Notes: a model not told the origin generated them from the letters alone. Shown: positions 37,520 through 46,412, counted from the stretch's first letter. The stretch is DNA of 64,000 nt from Streptomyces spinoverrucosus (GCF_006539505.1 NZ_BJND01000008.1:186001-250000), one strand, 5' to 3'. Made by a program: numbers and translations.

Positions 37520-38239
37520 GTGCACCGCGTCGAACATGTCATGGGCTTCCCGGTCTCGCTGCGGATCGACGACGAGCACGTGCCCGAGGGGCTCGCGGAC
37601 GCCGTGTTCGCCTGGCTGCGCGATGTGGACGAGCGGTTCAGCCCGTTCAAGGCGGACAGCGAGGTGTCCCGGCTGGACCGGGGCGAGATCGGCCTCGGCG
37701 AGGTCAGTGCCGACCTCGCCGAGGTGCTCGACCTGTGCGAGGAGTACCGGCTCGCGAGCGGCGGCGCCTTCGACGCCCGGCTGCCCGGCCGTGGCCTCGA
37801 CCCGTGTGCGGTGGTCAAGGGGTGGTCCGTGCAGCGGGCGGCCGAGCTGCTGACCGGCGCCGGGGTGCGGCGGTTCTGTCTGAACGCCGGGGGCGATGTG
37901 GTCGTCGGGGGTGGTCCATGGCGCGTGGGGGTACGGCATCCCGAACACGCCGATCAGGTGTGCACCGTGCTGGAGTTGACCGACGGGGCGGTGGCGACGT
38001 CCGCGTTGTACGAGCGGGGCGAGCACATCGTCGACGGGCGCACGGGGCGTCCGGCGAGCGGTCTGCTCAGCGTCACGGTGGTCGCCCCGACGCTGACGGA
38101 GGCGGACACGGCGGCGACGGCGGCGTTCGCGATGGGGGCGGAGGGGGTTGCCTGGGTGGCCGGGCGGGAGGGGTGTGAGGTGTACGCCGTGGACGTGGGG
38201 CGGAGGGTGCGGAGGACTGCTGGGTTGCCGGTGGCCTAA
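37520..38239 (+). CDS. apbE: FAD:protein FMN transferase
   Basis: A 239-residue ApbE-family enzyme, which attaches FMN from FAD to Thr in the D-x-x-[S]-G-A-T motif. Family motifs: HVMGFPVSLRI at the start, DERFSPFKADSEVSRL, GGAFDARLPG, DPCAVVKGWSVQRA (the GxxxKGxAVD-type segment), RFCLNAGGDVVVGG and the C-terminal HIVDGRTGRPASGLLSVTVVAPT. Members can be shorter in actinobacteria and cytosolic without a lipobox, as here. It starts with a GTG 1 bp after the stop of its probable substrate gene. The order reductase, FMN protein, ApbE makes the functional link strong. Confidence 0.92.
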   Translation: MHRVEHVMGFPVSLRIDDEHVPEGLADAVFAWLRDVDERFSPFKADSEVSRLDRGEIGLGEVSADLAEVLDLCEEYRLASGGAFDARLPGRGLDPCAVVKGWSVQRAAELLTGAGVRRFCLNAGGDVVVGGGPWRVGVRHPEHADQVCTVLELTDGAVATSALYERGEHIVDGRTGRPASGLLSVTVVAPTLTEADTAATAAFAMGAEGVAWVAGREGCEVYAVDVGRRVRRTAGLPVA

Positions 38240-38280
38240 GAGCTCGGGTTGCCAGGTCGTCGTGCGGCTGCGGGTTGTGT

Positions 38281-38310
38281 GTGGCTGGTCGCGCAGTTCC
38301 CCGCGCCCCT
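38281..38310 (+). repeat. Streptomyces dispersed intergenic repeat, copy 4
   Basis: GTGGCTGGTCGCGCAGTTCC followed by CCGCGCCCCT and GGGGGCG. Best match to the copy at 12697-12720 and, inverted, 2902-2929. It is in the 185-bp gap between apbE and the ABC transporter genes. Confidence 0.75.
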
Positions 38311-38424
38311 GGGGGCGTTGCCCGCCCCTCGGCCGCAACGCAACCGGTCTAGACTCTCCCCGCAACGGCCCGCCCCCAGGCGTGAGCGGGCGGCGACTGC
38401 CACACCCGAAGGGCGTTCGGCGTT

Positions 38425-39555
38425 TTGATACGGATAGATTCAGTCACCAAGCGGTATCCCGACGGCACGGTGGCGGTCGACCGGCTGTCACTGGAGATAC
38501 CCGACCGTTCGATCACCGTCCTCGTCGGACCCTCCGGGTGCGGCAAGACCACCACCCTGCGGATGATCAACCGGATGGTCGAGCCCAGCGAGGGCAGGAT
38601 CCTGCTCGACGGCGTCGACATCATGCAGCAGCCGGTCAACACGCTACGCCGGTCCATGGGATACGTCATCCAGAACGCCGGCCTCTTCCAGCACCGTACG
38701 ATCGTCGACAACATCGCCACCGTGCCCCGCATGCTCGGCTGGGGCAAGGACGTGGCCCGCTCCCGGGCCCGGGAGTTGATGGAGCGGGTGGGACTGGACG
38801 CCTCGCTCGCCAAGCGCTACCCCTACCAGCTCTCCGGCGGCCAGCAGCAACGCGTGGGCGTCGCCCGGGCGCTCGCCGCCGATCCGCCGGTGCTGCTGAT
38901 GGACGAGCCGTTCTCCGCCGTCGACCCTGTCGTCCGCAAGGGACTGCAGGACGAACTGCTTCGGATCCAGGAGGAGTTGGGCAAGACCATCGTCTTCGTC
39001 ACGCACGACATCGACGAGGCCGTCAAGCTCGGCACCATGGTCGCCGTGATGCGCACCGGCGGCCGGCTCGCCCAGTTCGCCCCGCCCGCCGAGCTGCTGT
39101 CCAACCCGGCGGACGACTTCGTCGAGGACTTCCTCGGTGCCGACCGGGGCATCCGGCGGCTGTCCTTCTTCCCGTCCGCCGGACTGGAGCTGCTCACCAC
39201 GCCGATCGTCGCCGTCGACGCCACCGCCGAGCAGATCGCCGCTCGCGGCTCGGCCGACGTCCCCTATCTCCTCGTAACGGATCTGGACGGCAGGCCACTC
39301 GGCTGGAGCGAGCCGCGCGACCTGACCGCCGGGCAGATCGAGCCGGAGCGACTGCTGCCGTACGGGCGGCCGTTCGTCGCCGAGCGGGACTCGCTGCGGG
39401 CCGCGCTCGACGGTGCCGTGCTGTCACCCACCGGCTGGGCCGTCGCCGTGGACGGCGAGGGCCGGGCGGCCGGGGTCGTCTCGCAGCAGACCATCGGCGA
39501 GGCGATCCGCGGCGCGCACGCCGCGGCACCCGTCGATGCGAAGGCCGGGCGATGA
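38425..39555 (+). CDS. Glycine betaine/choline-type ABC transporter ATPase (OpuBA/ProV-like)
   Basis: A 376-residue ABC ATPase. Walker A is GPSGCGKTT, the signature is LSGGQQQR, Walker B is VLLMDEPFSAVDP and the H-loop is VTHDIDEA. The QAGL-type loop is NAGLFQHRTIVDNI. Residues 245-376 are a degenerate CBS-like regulatory tail (VPYLLVTDLDGRPLGW, GWAVAVDGEGRAAGVV), as in OpuA/OpuC ATPases that sense ionic strength. The start is a TTG at 38425 with GAAGGG upstream at some distance. It overlaps the first permease gene by 4 bp. The role is probably import of compatible solutes for osmoprotection. Confidence 0.9.
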   Translation: MIRIDSVTKRYPDGTVAVDRLSLEIPDRSITVLVGPSGCGKTTTLRMINRMVEPSEGRILLDGVDIMQQPVNTLRRSMGYVIQNAGLFQHRTIVDNIATVPRMLGWGKDVARSRARELMERVGLDASLAKRYPYQLSGGQQQRVGVARALAADPPVLLMDEPFSAVDPVVRKGLQDELLRIQEELGKTIVFVTHDIDEAVKLGTMVAVMRTGGRLAQFAPPAELLSNPADDFVEDFLGADRGIRRLSFFPSAGLELLTTPIVAVDATAEQIAARGSADVPYLLVTDLDGRPLGWSEPRDLTAGQIEPERLLPYGRPFVAERDSLRAALDGAVLSPTGWAVAVDGEGRAAGVVSQQTIGEAIRGAHAAAPVDAKAGR

Positions 39556-40238
39556 ACGGCCTCTTCGACCTGCCCAGCGACCTCCAGAACAGCTACTGGG
39601 GCCTGATCGCACTGCACCTGCGCGAGGCAATGATCCCGGTGCTGGCCGGACTGCTCGTGGCGCTGCCGATCGCGCAACTGTGCGTACGGCTGCGCTGGCT
39701 GTACCCGCCCGTGCTGTGGGTGACGACCGTGCTGTACGCGATCCCGTCGCTCGCCTTCTTCGTCGTCCTCATCGACTACACCGGCCTGAGCGAGACCACG
39801 GTGATGATCCCGCTCGCCGTCTACAGCCTGGTGGTGTTCGTCCCGGCGATCGTGGACGGCGTCCGCTCGGTGCCCCGCGAGACCCTCGACGCCGCCACCG
39901 CCATGGGCTTCGGGCCCGTACGCCGCTATGTCCAGGTGCAGTTGCCGATCGCCGCGCCCGCGATCATCGCCGGGCTGCGGGTGGCGTCGGTGTCGAGCAT
40001 CTCCCTGGTCAGCGTCGGCATGCTGATCGGCAACCAGGGCGCCCTCGGCAACCTGCTCAACAGCGGCATGATCTACAACCAGCCGCGACTGATCTGGCTC
40101 TCCGTCGTCGGCACGGCCGTCCTCGCCATCGTCGTGGACGCCGTGCTGATCGGCCTGCGGATCCTCGTCACGCCCTGGATGCCGCGCGGCACCCGTAAGA
40201 ACGCGCGCCCGATCGCCCTGAAGGACGCCGCCCGGTGA
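39552..40238 (+). CDS. OpuBB/ProW-like ABC permease, first
   Basis: A 228-residue permease with five or six membrane helices and the EAA-type loop (DAATAMGFGPVRRYVQVQLPIA). It begins in an ATGA overlap with the ATPase stop and ends in a GTGA overlap with the second permease. With its paralogue it forms the membrane channel of the importer. Confidence 0.9.
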   Translation: MNGLFDLPSDLQNSYWGLIALHLREAMIPVLAGLLVALPIAQLCVRLRWLYPPVLWVTTVLYAIPSLAFFVVLIDYTGLSETTVMIPLAVYSLVVFVPAIVDGVRSVPRETLDAATAMGFGPVRRYVQVQLPIAAPAIIAGLRVASVSSISLVSVGMLIGNQGALGNLLNSGMIYNQPRLIWLSVVGTAVLAIVVDAVLIGLRILVTPWMPRGTRKNARPIALKDAAR

Positions 40239-40903
40239 ACGTACTGAACTTCATCAACGCCTTCTTCAGCGACAACGCCCACTGGCAGGGCTACGACGGC
40301 ATCCCCACCCGCGTCCTGGAACACATCCAGTACACGCTGATGGCGCTCGGCATCGCCGCCGCCGTCGGACTCCCCATCGGCCTGCTGACCGGGCACACCG
40401 GGCGCGGCGGCAACACGCTCGCCCTGATCGCCACCGCCGCCCGCGCGCTGCCCAGCTTCGGCCTGATGGTGCTGATGTTCGTGCTGCTCGGGCTCGGTCT
40501 GGCACCGGTGATGATCCCGCTGGTCGTGCTGGCGATCCCGCCGGTCCTCGTCACCACGTACGAGGCGATGCGCTCGGTCGACCCCGCCCCCGTGGACGCC
40601 GCGCGAGGCATGGGCATGGCCGAGGCCGAGGTGCTGTTCCGGGTCGAACTCCCGGTCGCGCTGCCGCTGATCCTCAGCGGTCTGCGCTCGGCGGCCATCC
40701 AGATCGTCTCGACGGCCACCATCGCCGCGTACGTCAGCTTCGGCGGCCTCGGCCGCTACATCGTCGACGGCCTCTACCAGCGGGACTACGAGAAGGTCGT
40801 GGGCGGCGCCACGCTGGTCGCCGTGCTGGCGCTGGCGACGCTCGGCGTGTTCTGGGCGGTCGGACGCCTCACGGTGTCCCGCGGGGTCCGCCGCAGCGGC
40901 TGA
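40235..40903 (+). CDS. OpuBD/ProW-like ABC permease, second
   Basis: A 222-residue permease starting with GTG. It has a five- to six-helix core and the EAA-type loop DAARGMGMAEAEVLFRVELPVA. Two different permease subunits in tandem are typical of OpuB/OpuC systems. The gene converges on the conservon GTPase gene with only 7 bp between the stops, and the binding-protein gene that should complete the operon lies 4.5 kb downstream beyond the conservon. Confidence 0.9.
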   Translation: MNVLNFINAFFSDNAHWQGYDGIPTRVLEHIQYTLMALGIAAAVGLPIGLLTGHTGRGGNTLALIATAARALPSFGLMVLMFVLLGLGLAPVMIPLVVLAIPPVLVTTYEAMRSVDPAPVDAARGMGMAEAEVLFRVELPVALPLILSGLRSAAIQIVSTATIAAYVSFGGLGRYIVDGLYQRDYEKVVGGATLVAVLALATLGVFWAVGRLTVSRGVRRSG

Positions 40904-40910
40904 CCCCGCC

Positions 40911-41549
40911 TCACCCCTCGGTGCGGGCCAGCGCCAGCTCCAGTACGACGAGCAGCGCGTCCCGCACCGAGCCGCGCTCCCGGGCGTCGAACACGACGAC
41001 CGGGGTGTGCTCGGCAACGTCGAGCGCCCAGCGGACCTCCTCCAGCGCGTGCTCGACCTTCCCGTCGAAGGCGTTGATCGCCACCGCGAACGGGACCTGC
41101 CGGTGCTCGAAGTAGTCCACGGCCGCGTAGCAGTCGTCCAGCCGGCGGGTGTCGACGATGACCAGCGCGCCGACCGCGCCTTCGACGATGTCGTCCCACA
41201 TGAAGCCGAACCGGTCCTGTCCCGGCGTACCGAACAGATACAGCTTCAGCGTCGGGTCGATGGTGATGCAGCCGAAGTCCATCGCGACCGTGGTCGTCGT
41301 CTTGCGCGGGGTGTGCGACAGATCGTCCACCCCGGCCGCGACCTCCGTGATGGCGGCCTCGGTGGTCAGCGGCTCGATCTCGGAGATGGAGCCGACGGCG
41401 GTGGTCTTTCCCACGCCGAAGCCGCCCGCGATCACCAGCTTCACCGGCAGCGGCGGCCGTACGGCACTCTGCGCGGCCACGCCGACGGCGAGCGGTTCAG
41501 TCGGTGTCACGGAGTACCCCCCGGGAGTCGGGGATGGCGCGGAGGCCAT
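40911..41549 (-). CDS. Conservon small GTPase (CvnD type)
   Basis: A protein of about 212 residues with P-loop GGFGVGKTT (42-50), switch region TTTTVAMDFG, DxxG-like LFGTPGQDRFGFMW and an NAFDGK guanine motif. CvnD proteins are cytosolic or membrane-associated GTPases that work with the kinase, Roadblock and DUF742 proteins as a G-protein-like complex. The start is uncertain: the ATG at 41549 has GAAGGG upstream but overlaps the DUF742 gene by 53 bp; a GTG at 41510 overlaps by 14 bp. It is the last gene of the four-gene unit. Confidence 0.9.
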   Translation of the reverse strand: MASAPSPTPGGYSVTPTEPLAVGVAAQSAVRPPLPVKLVIAGGFGVGKTTAVGSISEIEPLTTEAAITEVAAGVDDLSHTPRKTTTTVAMDFGCITIDPTLKLYLFGTPGQDRFGFMWDDIVEGAVGALVIVDTRRLDDCYAAVDYFEHRQVPFAVAINAFDGKVEHALEEVRWALDVAEHTPVVVFDARERGSVRDALLVVLELALARTEG

Positions 41550-41922
41550 CGATAACCCTTCGCAGGACGGACGCGTCATGGGTGACGGCGGCGTTCGGCA
41601 CGTACACCGCCAGATGCCCGGCGGTGCGCAGGTCCTCGGCGAGGACCCGGACGACGTTGAGGTGCAGCCGCAGCAGCGCGGCGATCTCCGCGATGGACTG
41701 GGGCTGCTTGCAGACGGAGACGATGTCGTGCTGCTCGAAGGAGAGCCGGTCGAGCGCGTCGAGGCCCTCGGCGGTGGTCACCACCTGGGTCTCGACGGGC
41801 ATCGTCCGGGCGGACGCGGCCTCGCCCCCGCCCGCCACCCGGCCGGCGGTGACGAGGAACGGCCGCACGGCGGGGACGGGGCCCACGGGGGCCGGGTCCG
41901 GGGGCGTCGGGTCGTCCGCCAT
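41497..41922 (-). CDS. Conservon DUF742 protein (CvnC type)
   Basis: A 141-residue DUF742 protein: VRPFLVTAGRV at the start, LSFEQHDIVSVCKQPQSIAEIAALL in the middle and VRVLAEDLRTAGHLAV, a winged-helix-like fold. In conservons it bridges the Roadblock protein and the GTPase. It follows the Roadblock gene after 34 bp and overlaps the GTPase gene. Confidence 0.9.
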   Translation of the reverse strand: MADDPTPPDPAPVGPVPAVRPFLVTAGRVAGGGEAASARTMPVETQVVTTAEGLDALDRLSFEQHDIVSVCKQPQSIAEIAALLRLHLNVVRVLAEDLRTAGHLAVYVPNAAVTHDASVLRRVIDGLRAIPDSRGVLRDTD

Positions 41923-41956
41923 GGGGTGTCTTCCTCCTCGACCGGGCGGTGACCGG

Positions 41957-42433
41957 TCAGCCCGTCGACGCGACGCCGACGCTGTTCTTCAGTTCGAGCA
42001 CGAGCTGCGGGCTGAGCGCGGCACCGGCGCGGTTGGCGAACAGCGTCATCTCGTAGGCGATGTTGCCCAGCTTGGCCTCCTTGTCGGCGACCACGCCGAG
42101 CACGGCGCCGCTGCCGATCGCGGAGACCAGGACGTGACCGCCCTCCAGGTCGATGATGACCTTGTTCAGCGCGCCGAGGCCGTAGTTGCCGGAGGCGCCG
42201 GCGGCCAGGCTGGTGAGGCCGGAGACGATCGCCGCCAGCCGCTCGGAGTGCGCGCGCTCGCGCAGCTGTGCGACGGCGATCAGCAGTCCGTCGGAGGACA
42301 CCGCGATGGCGTCCACGACGCCCGCGGTCTCGGTCGCGAAACGGTTGAGCAGCCATGTGAAGTCGGCTGCGGCGGCCCGCAGTTCGTCCGGCGTGGTGCC
42401 TCCCGTCGGAGTACCACCTGTCGACGTGCTCAC
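41957..42433 (-). CDS. Conservon Roadblock/LC7 protein (CvnB type)
   Basis: A 158-residue Roadblock/LC7 protein (DFTWLLNRFATETAGVVDAI, then VSSDGLLIAVA, and HVLVSAIGSGAVLGVVAD). Such proteins act as GTPase-activating or scaffold partners of the CvnD GTPase. The GTG start overlaps the kinase stop by 4 bp (GTGA). Confidence 0.92.
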   Translation of the reverse strand: MSTSTGGTPTGGTTPDELRAAAADFTWLLNRFATETAGVVDAIAVSSDGLLIAVAQLRERAHSERLAAIVSGLTSLAAGASGNYGLGALNKVIIDLEGGHVLVSAIGSGAVLGVVADKEAKLGNIAYEMTLFANRAGAALSPQLVLELKNSVGVASTG

Positions 42434-44955
42434 TGCTCCGCTCCTTCCGGGAGGTGCTGGGGGTCTTGCGAGTCGTGCGTGTCGCTGTCGAGCGGTCCGC
42501 GGTTGTTTCCGTTGCTGCTCAGTGCCCGGCTTTCGCCGTCGTCGCGTCGGGCGTCCCGATGGGCGCGTTCCACGGCCGCCTCGAACTCCTCCAGGGCGTC
42601 GCGGACGGCTTCGGCGTCGGCGGGCGCGGTGGCCTGTCGCGCGGCCCGGCGCTCGGCCTCGGCGCCGACGGTGGTCCGCAGGGTCGCGCCACGGACGCGG
42701 CGGCGCAGCGGGCGGGCGCCGTTCGCGGGCGTCTCGGTGCGGGCCCGGGGGATGAGCGGGGAGTCGGCGTCACCGGCTGCGGGATCGCGCCGGGGGACCC
42801 GGCGGGGGAGCGGGGTGGAGTCGTCGTGTCGCTCAGGCGTGGTGTCCGCCGCGGCGTCCACGGGGTCTGCGGACAGGGCCGGTGCGGCGGCCGAGGGCTG
42901 CGGCCCGGACGCCGCCTCGGGAGTCATACGGTCTCCCGTCGTGCCGCCGGACGCCCCGTCGCCGTTGCCCGCCGAACCGCCGGAGGCCAGCGCGCTCATC
43001 GTCAGCAGCAGCGTCGACGGAATGCCGACCTCGGCCGTGACACCGCCGCCGGGGGTACGGGAGAGGGTCACGCCGATCTCCCAGCGGCGGGCCAGGTTGC
43101 CCACCACGAACAGGCCCAGCACCTTGGTCGGGACCAGGTCGAGGCGCTCGCGGCGGATCAGGCGGGCGTTCTCCTCGGCGAGTCGCTCGGCGCTCATGCC
43201 GAGGCCGTGGTCGGCGATGGTGATCGTCGCGCCCTCGTCACCGGTCCGGACGGTCACCTCGACGGGGCTGCCCGCGGGCGAGAACGACACGGCGTTCTCC
43301 AGCAGTTCGGCCACCATCAGCGTGAGGTCGCCGACGATGTCCGGCTCGACCATGATCTCGGTACCGGCGTGCAGTTCGACCCGCTGGTAGCCCTCGATCT
43401 GGCCGAGCGCGGCCCGTACGACGTTGGTGAGCGCGGTCGGCCCGCCGTCCAGGACGGTCTCGCGGATACCGGCGAGCAGCATCAGGCTGTCGGCGTTGCG
43501 GCGCAGCCGGACCGCGATGTGGTCGATGCTGTAGAGCCGTTCGAGCAGGGCGGGGTCGGTCTCGCCGCGTTCGACGGCGTCGATGAGGGCGAGCTGGCGG
43601 GTGGTGAGGTTGCTGACCCGGCGGCCGACGTTGCCGAACATCTCGGCGACGTTGCGGCGGCTGAGCACCTGCCGCTCCAGCAGCGCGGCCGCGGTGGTCT
43701 GCACCTGGTTGAAGGCGTCGGCCAGGTCGCCGATCTCGTCCTTGGCGGTGACCGGGATCTCGCGCAGCCGCGGCGGCGCGTCGTCCTCGGTGTCGTCGTC
43801 GGCCACGCGCGCCAGCTCACGCCCGGCCACGTCGGCGACCTGCCGGGCGGCACCGGTCAGTGCCTGCACCGGACGGATCACCGAGCGGCGTACCGTCACC
43901 GACAAGAAACCCCACAGCAGGAAGCCGAACACGGCGAGACCCAGCAGCCAGGCGGCGTTCCACCAGGCGTCGTTGGAGGCGTCGTCGGCGCGGTCGGCGA
44001 TCTGGTCGATGAGCGAGCCGGTGATCCCCAGCCGGGTGTCGGACTGCTCGCGGTAGGCCGGGTAGTTGGACAGGGCGAGGGTGAACTTCGCGCGGAGCAC
44101 GCTCGGCGTCGTGGCCTGCAGCGCGCTCGGGTCGATCTGCAGCTCGGCGTACTGCCGCAGGATGGTCGCCTGGGCCGGGTTGTGCTCGATGCGGCGCAGT
44201 TCGGCCGCCTGCTCCTCGGTGGCGAACCGGCCGAACCGCTCGGCCTGGTGCTCGTACAGCTCGTAGGCGCCGACCGCGCTGATGAACTCGATGAGCGCGT
44301 TGGAGTCCCCGGTCGAGGCCGAGAACACGCTGGTCTCGAACGAGCTGTGGGCGGCGTCGGCGCGCAGCAGGGAGTCCAGCAGATTGCCGGTGAAGGTGGC
44401 CGCGAGGGCCTGGTTGCGGTCCAGGCCGAGGCCGTCGATCACGCCCTTGGCGGCGTTGTAGTAGGCCGGGTCGATGTTGTCGGCGGGCAGATAGCCCTGC
44501 TCGATGGTCCGGCGCAGACTGCTCAGGCCGTTGACCTCCCGCAGCGCCTGCGCCTCGGTCTCCGGCAGCCGGTCGCCGAACGTGGCGCGCACCTTCTCGA
44601 CCTGGGTGTCGACCTCCCGTTGCGCCGTCCGGTAGTCGGTCAGCGAGGGCTTGGCGCCGCTGCCGCCGGCCTCGTACCGCACGGACAGCAGGATGGCCTG
44701 CTGGTGCTCGGTCTCCACCCGGTCGACGAGTTCGGCGACCTGCGCGCTGTCCCTGACGAGGGCGGCGGCCTCGGCCGCGCTGCGGGCCTGCGTGACCTGG
44801 CCGGAGATGAGATACGTGAGCAGCACCGCGAGTCCGGCCAGCGGCACGCCGACCAGGACGTTGAGCTTCTGACGGAACGGCCGGCGATCGGCGAAGCCGC
44901 GCAAGCCACCCCGGGCCGGCCCGGGGGAGGGCGCGCCCACCTCGTTCGTGGACAC
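42430..44955 (-). CDS. Conservon nitrate-sensor-like histidine kinase (CvnA type)
   Basis: An 841-residue membrane kinase. A helix near residues 33-52 and another near 335-355 flank a 280-residue extracellular domain of the nitrate/nitrite-sensing (NIT) type, rich in helix (SLRRTIEQGYLPADN ... AHSSFETSVFSAS). A HAMP segment follows, then an atypical kinase core (FGNVGRRVSNLTTRQL, VAELLENAVSFSPAGSP, IADHGLGMSAERL, VLGLFVVGNLARR) without a standard HExxTP His, as is usual for CvnA. Residues 665-841 are a disordered Ser/Pro/Arg-rich tail. It is the first gene of a conservon; no cytochrome P450 gene follows the GTPase, unlike cvn9 of S. coelicolor. Confidence 0.93.
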   Translation of the reverse strand: MSTNEVGAPSPGPARGGLRGFADRRPFRQKLNVLVGVPLAGLAVLLTYLISGQVTQARSAAEAAALVRDSAQVAELVDRVETEHQQAILLSVRYEAGGSGAKPSLTDYRTAQREVDTQVEKVRATFGDRLPETEAQALREVNGLSSLRRTIEQGYLPADNIDPAYYNAAKGVIDGLGLDRNQALAATFTGNLLDSLLRADAAHSSFETSVFSASTGDSNALIEFISAVGAYELYEHQAERFGRFATEEQAAELRRIEHNPAQATILRQYAELQIDPSALQATTPSVLRAKFTLALSNYPAYREQSDTRLGITGSLIDQIADRADDASNDAWWNAAWLLGLAVFGFLLWGFLSVTVRRSVIRPVQALTGAARQVADVAGRELARVADDDTEDDAPPRLREIPVTAKDEIGDLADAFNQVQTTAAALLERQVLSRRNVAEMFGNVGRRVSNLTTRQLALIDAVERGETDPALLERLYSIDHIAVRLRRNADSLMLLAGIRETVLDGGPTALTNVVRAALGQIEGYQRVELHAGTEIMVEPDIVGDLTLMVAELLENAVSFSPAGSPVEVTVRTGDEGATITIADHGLGMSAERLAEENARLIRRERLDLVPTKVLGLFVVGNLARRWEIGVTLSRTPGGGVTAEVGIPSTLLLTMSALASGGSAGNGDGASGGTTGDRMTPEAASGPQPSAAAPALSADPVDAAADTTPERHDDSTPLPRRVPRRDPAAGDADSPLIPRARTETPANGARPLRRRVRGATLRTTVGAEAERRAARQATAPADAEAVRDALEEFEAAVERAHRDARRDDGESRALSSNGNNRGPLDSDTHDSQDPQHLPEGAEQ

Positions 44956-45238
44956 CGAGCCTCCTTCGTGGGGTGTCGCACCGCGCGTGGGTCAAACGCG
45001 CGTGTCCGTTCGCGTGTCGTTTCCGATCGGCTTCGGCCGGTGTACGACGACACCGGTGCGGTTTGTGTCACCGCTGTGACCGGAGGGCAACTGCGGTGAG
45101 ACTATCGCCTCTTGGGAGGGCGGATCGCACCACTCCAAGTCAAGAATCCGTTACAACCTGCTCCTCGGAGCGCGGAAATCGTTCGCGCCTCCTTCACAAC
45201 TGGTCACTTATTGAAGCCGATTGGTGACCTGGCTGCTC

Positions 45239-45268
45239 TTGACTGAGTGAGAACGGGCTGGATTGGAT
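45239..45268 (+). promoter_or_regulatory. Candidate promoter for the betaine-binding protein gene
   Basis: TTGACT (45239-45244), an 18-bp spacer and TTGGAT (45263-45268). The 417-bp region 44956-45372 between the divergent kinase and binding-protein genes must hold both promoters; nothing else in it was recognised. Confidence 0.4.
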
Positions 45269-45372
45269 CAGTGAGTGCGGTGTGTGCGCTGCGTCCACGG
45301 GGGTCCGGTGTGCCCGCACGTCACGTCATCGCCATGCTCCCCCGCCAAATTCCTCAGCCGGAAACGGGAACC

Positions 45373-46338
45373 GTGACTTCAACCGTGAAGAGCACCTGGT
45401 CCAGTACGAGACACCGCGGCGCGGCCGCCGTCGCCCTCGCCGTCGCGGCGGCGCTGGTCGCCGGTTGTGGCTCGTCCTCCGACGACACGTCCGACAACCC
45501 GCTCTCCGAGGGCGGCGCGTCGGACGGCAAGACCGTCGTCGTCGGCTCCAACAACTTCGCCGAGAGCATCCTCCTCGCCGACATCTACGGCGAGGCCCTG
45601 AAGGCCAAGGGCGTCAAGGTCGAGTACAAGCCCAACATCGGCAGCCGCGAGACCACGTACGGCCTGCTGAAGAACGGCTCCATCACCGTCCTGCCCGAGT
45701 ACAACGGCTCGCTGCTTGCGTACCTCGACCCGGACGCCGAGCAGAAGTCGACCGAGTCCGTGAACGCGGCGGTCAAGGCCAAGCTGGACTCCAAGTTGAC
45801 GCTGCTGGAGTCGGCGCCGGCGGAGGACAAGGACTCGGTGTCCATCAACGCCGCGACGGCCAAGAAGTACAACCTCACCGCCCAGTCCACCCTCGCCGAC
45901 CTCGAGGACATCGCGCCCGAGCTGGTCATCGGCGGCTCGCCGGAGTTCCAGACCCGGCACCAGGGGCTGGTCGGGCTGGAGAAGGAATACGGCCTGAAGT
46001 TCAAGTCCTTCAAGGCCCTCGACGCCGGTGGCCCGCTGACTCAGGCGGCGCTGACGAAGAACACCGTGCAGGCCGCGGACATCTTCACCACCGACCCGAC
46101 CATCACCAAGGAGAAGTTCGTCGTCCTTCAGGACCCGAAGAACCTCTTCGGCTTCGCGAACGTGACCCCGCTGGTGTACAAGAGCGGCCTCCCGCAGGAG
46201 GGCGTCGACGCGCTCAACGCGGTCTCCGCCAAGCTCGACACCAAGACGCTGCTGGACCTGGACTCCCAGGTCCAGCTGGAGAACAAGGACCCGCTGGACG
46301 TGGCGCAGGCCTGGCTGAAGTCGGTCGGCCTGGACTGA
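45373..46338 (+). CDS. Glycine betaine-type ABC substrate-binding lipoprotein (OpuBC/ProX-like)
   Basis: A 321-residue lipoprotein: signal peptide with lipobox LVAGC, then the OpuAC fold starting VVVGSNNFAESILLADIYGEAL, with NIGSRETTYGLLKNGSI, LPEYNGSLLAYL and TNPT-like FTTDPTI. Aromatic residues typical of betaine cages are in LPEYNGS and YKSGL. It is the expected missing component of the importer at 38425-40903, on the same strand but beyond the conservon. The GTG at 45373 gives a normal signal peptide; an ATG at 45334 is possible. A strong hairpin follows. Confidence 0.9.
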   Translation: MTSTVKSTWSSTRHRGAAAVALAVAAALVAGCGSSSDDTSDNPLSEGGASDGKTVVVGSNNFAESILLADIYGEALKAKGVKVEYKPNIGSRETTYGLLKNGSITVLPEYNGSLLAYLDPDAEQKSTESVNAAVKAKLDSKLTLLESAPAEDKDSVSINAATAKKYNLTAQSTLADLEDIAPELVIGGSPEFQTRHQGLVGLEKEYGLKFKSFKALDAGGPLTQAALTKNTVQAADIFTTDPTITKEKFVVLQDPKNLFGFANVTPLVYKSGLPQEGVDALNAVSAKLDTKTLLDLDSQVQLENKDPLDVAQAWLKSVGLD

Positions 46339-46380
46339 CACCTTCCGCCGCCCTCGCCGAGGGTCTCGCCGTACCTCACG

Positions 46381-46412
46381 TGCCCCGCGCCGCCTTGGAG
46401 CCGCGCGGGGCA
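46381..46412 (+). terminator. Terminator hairpin after the betaine-binding protein
   Basis: TGCCCCGCGC, a 12-nt loop and GCGCGGGGCA form a perfect 10-bp stem 43 bp past the stop codon. No T-run follows, which is common for Streptomyces terminators. Confidence 0.7.
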
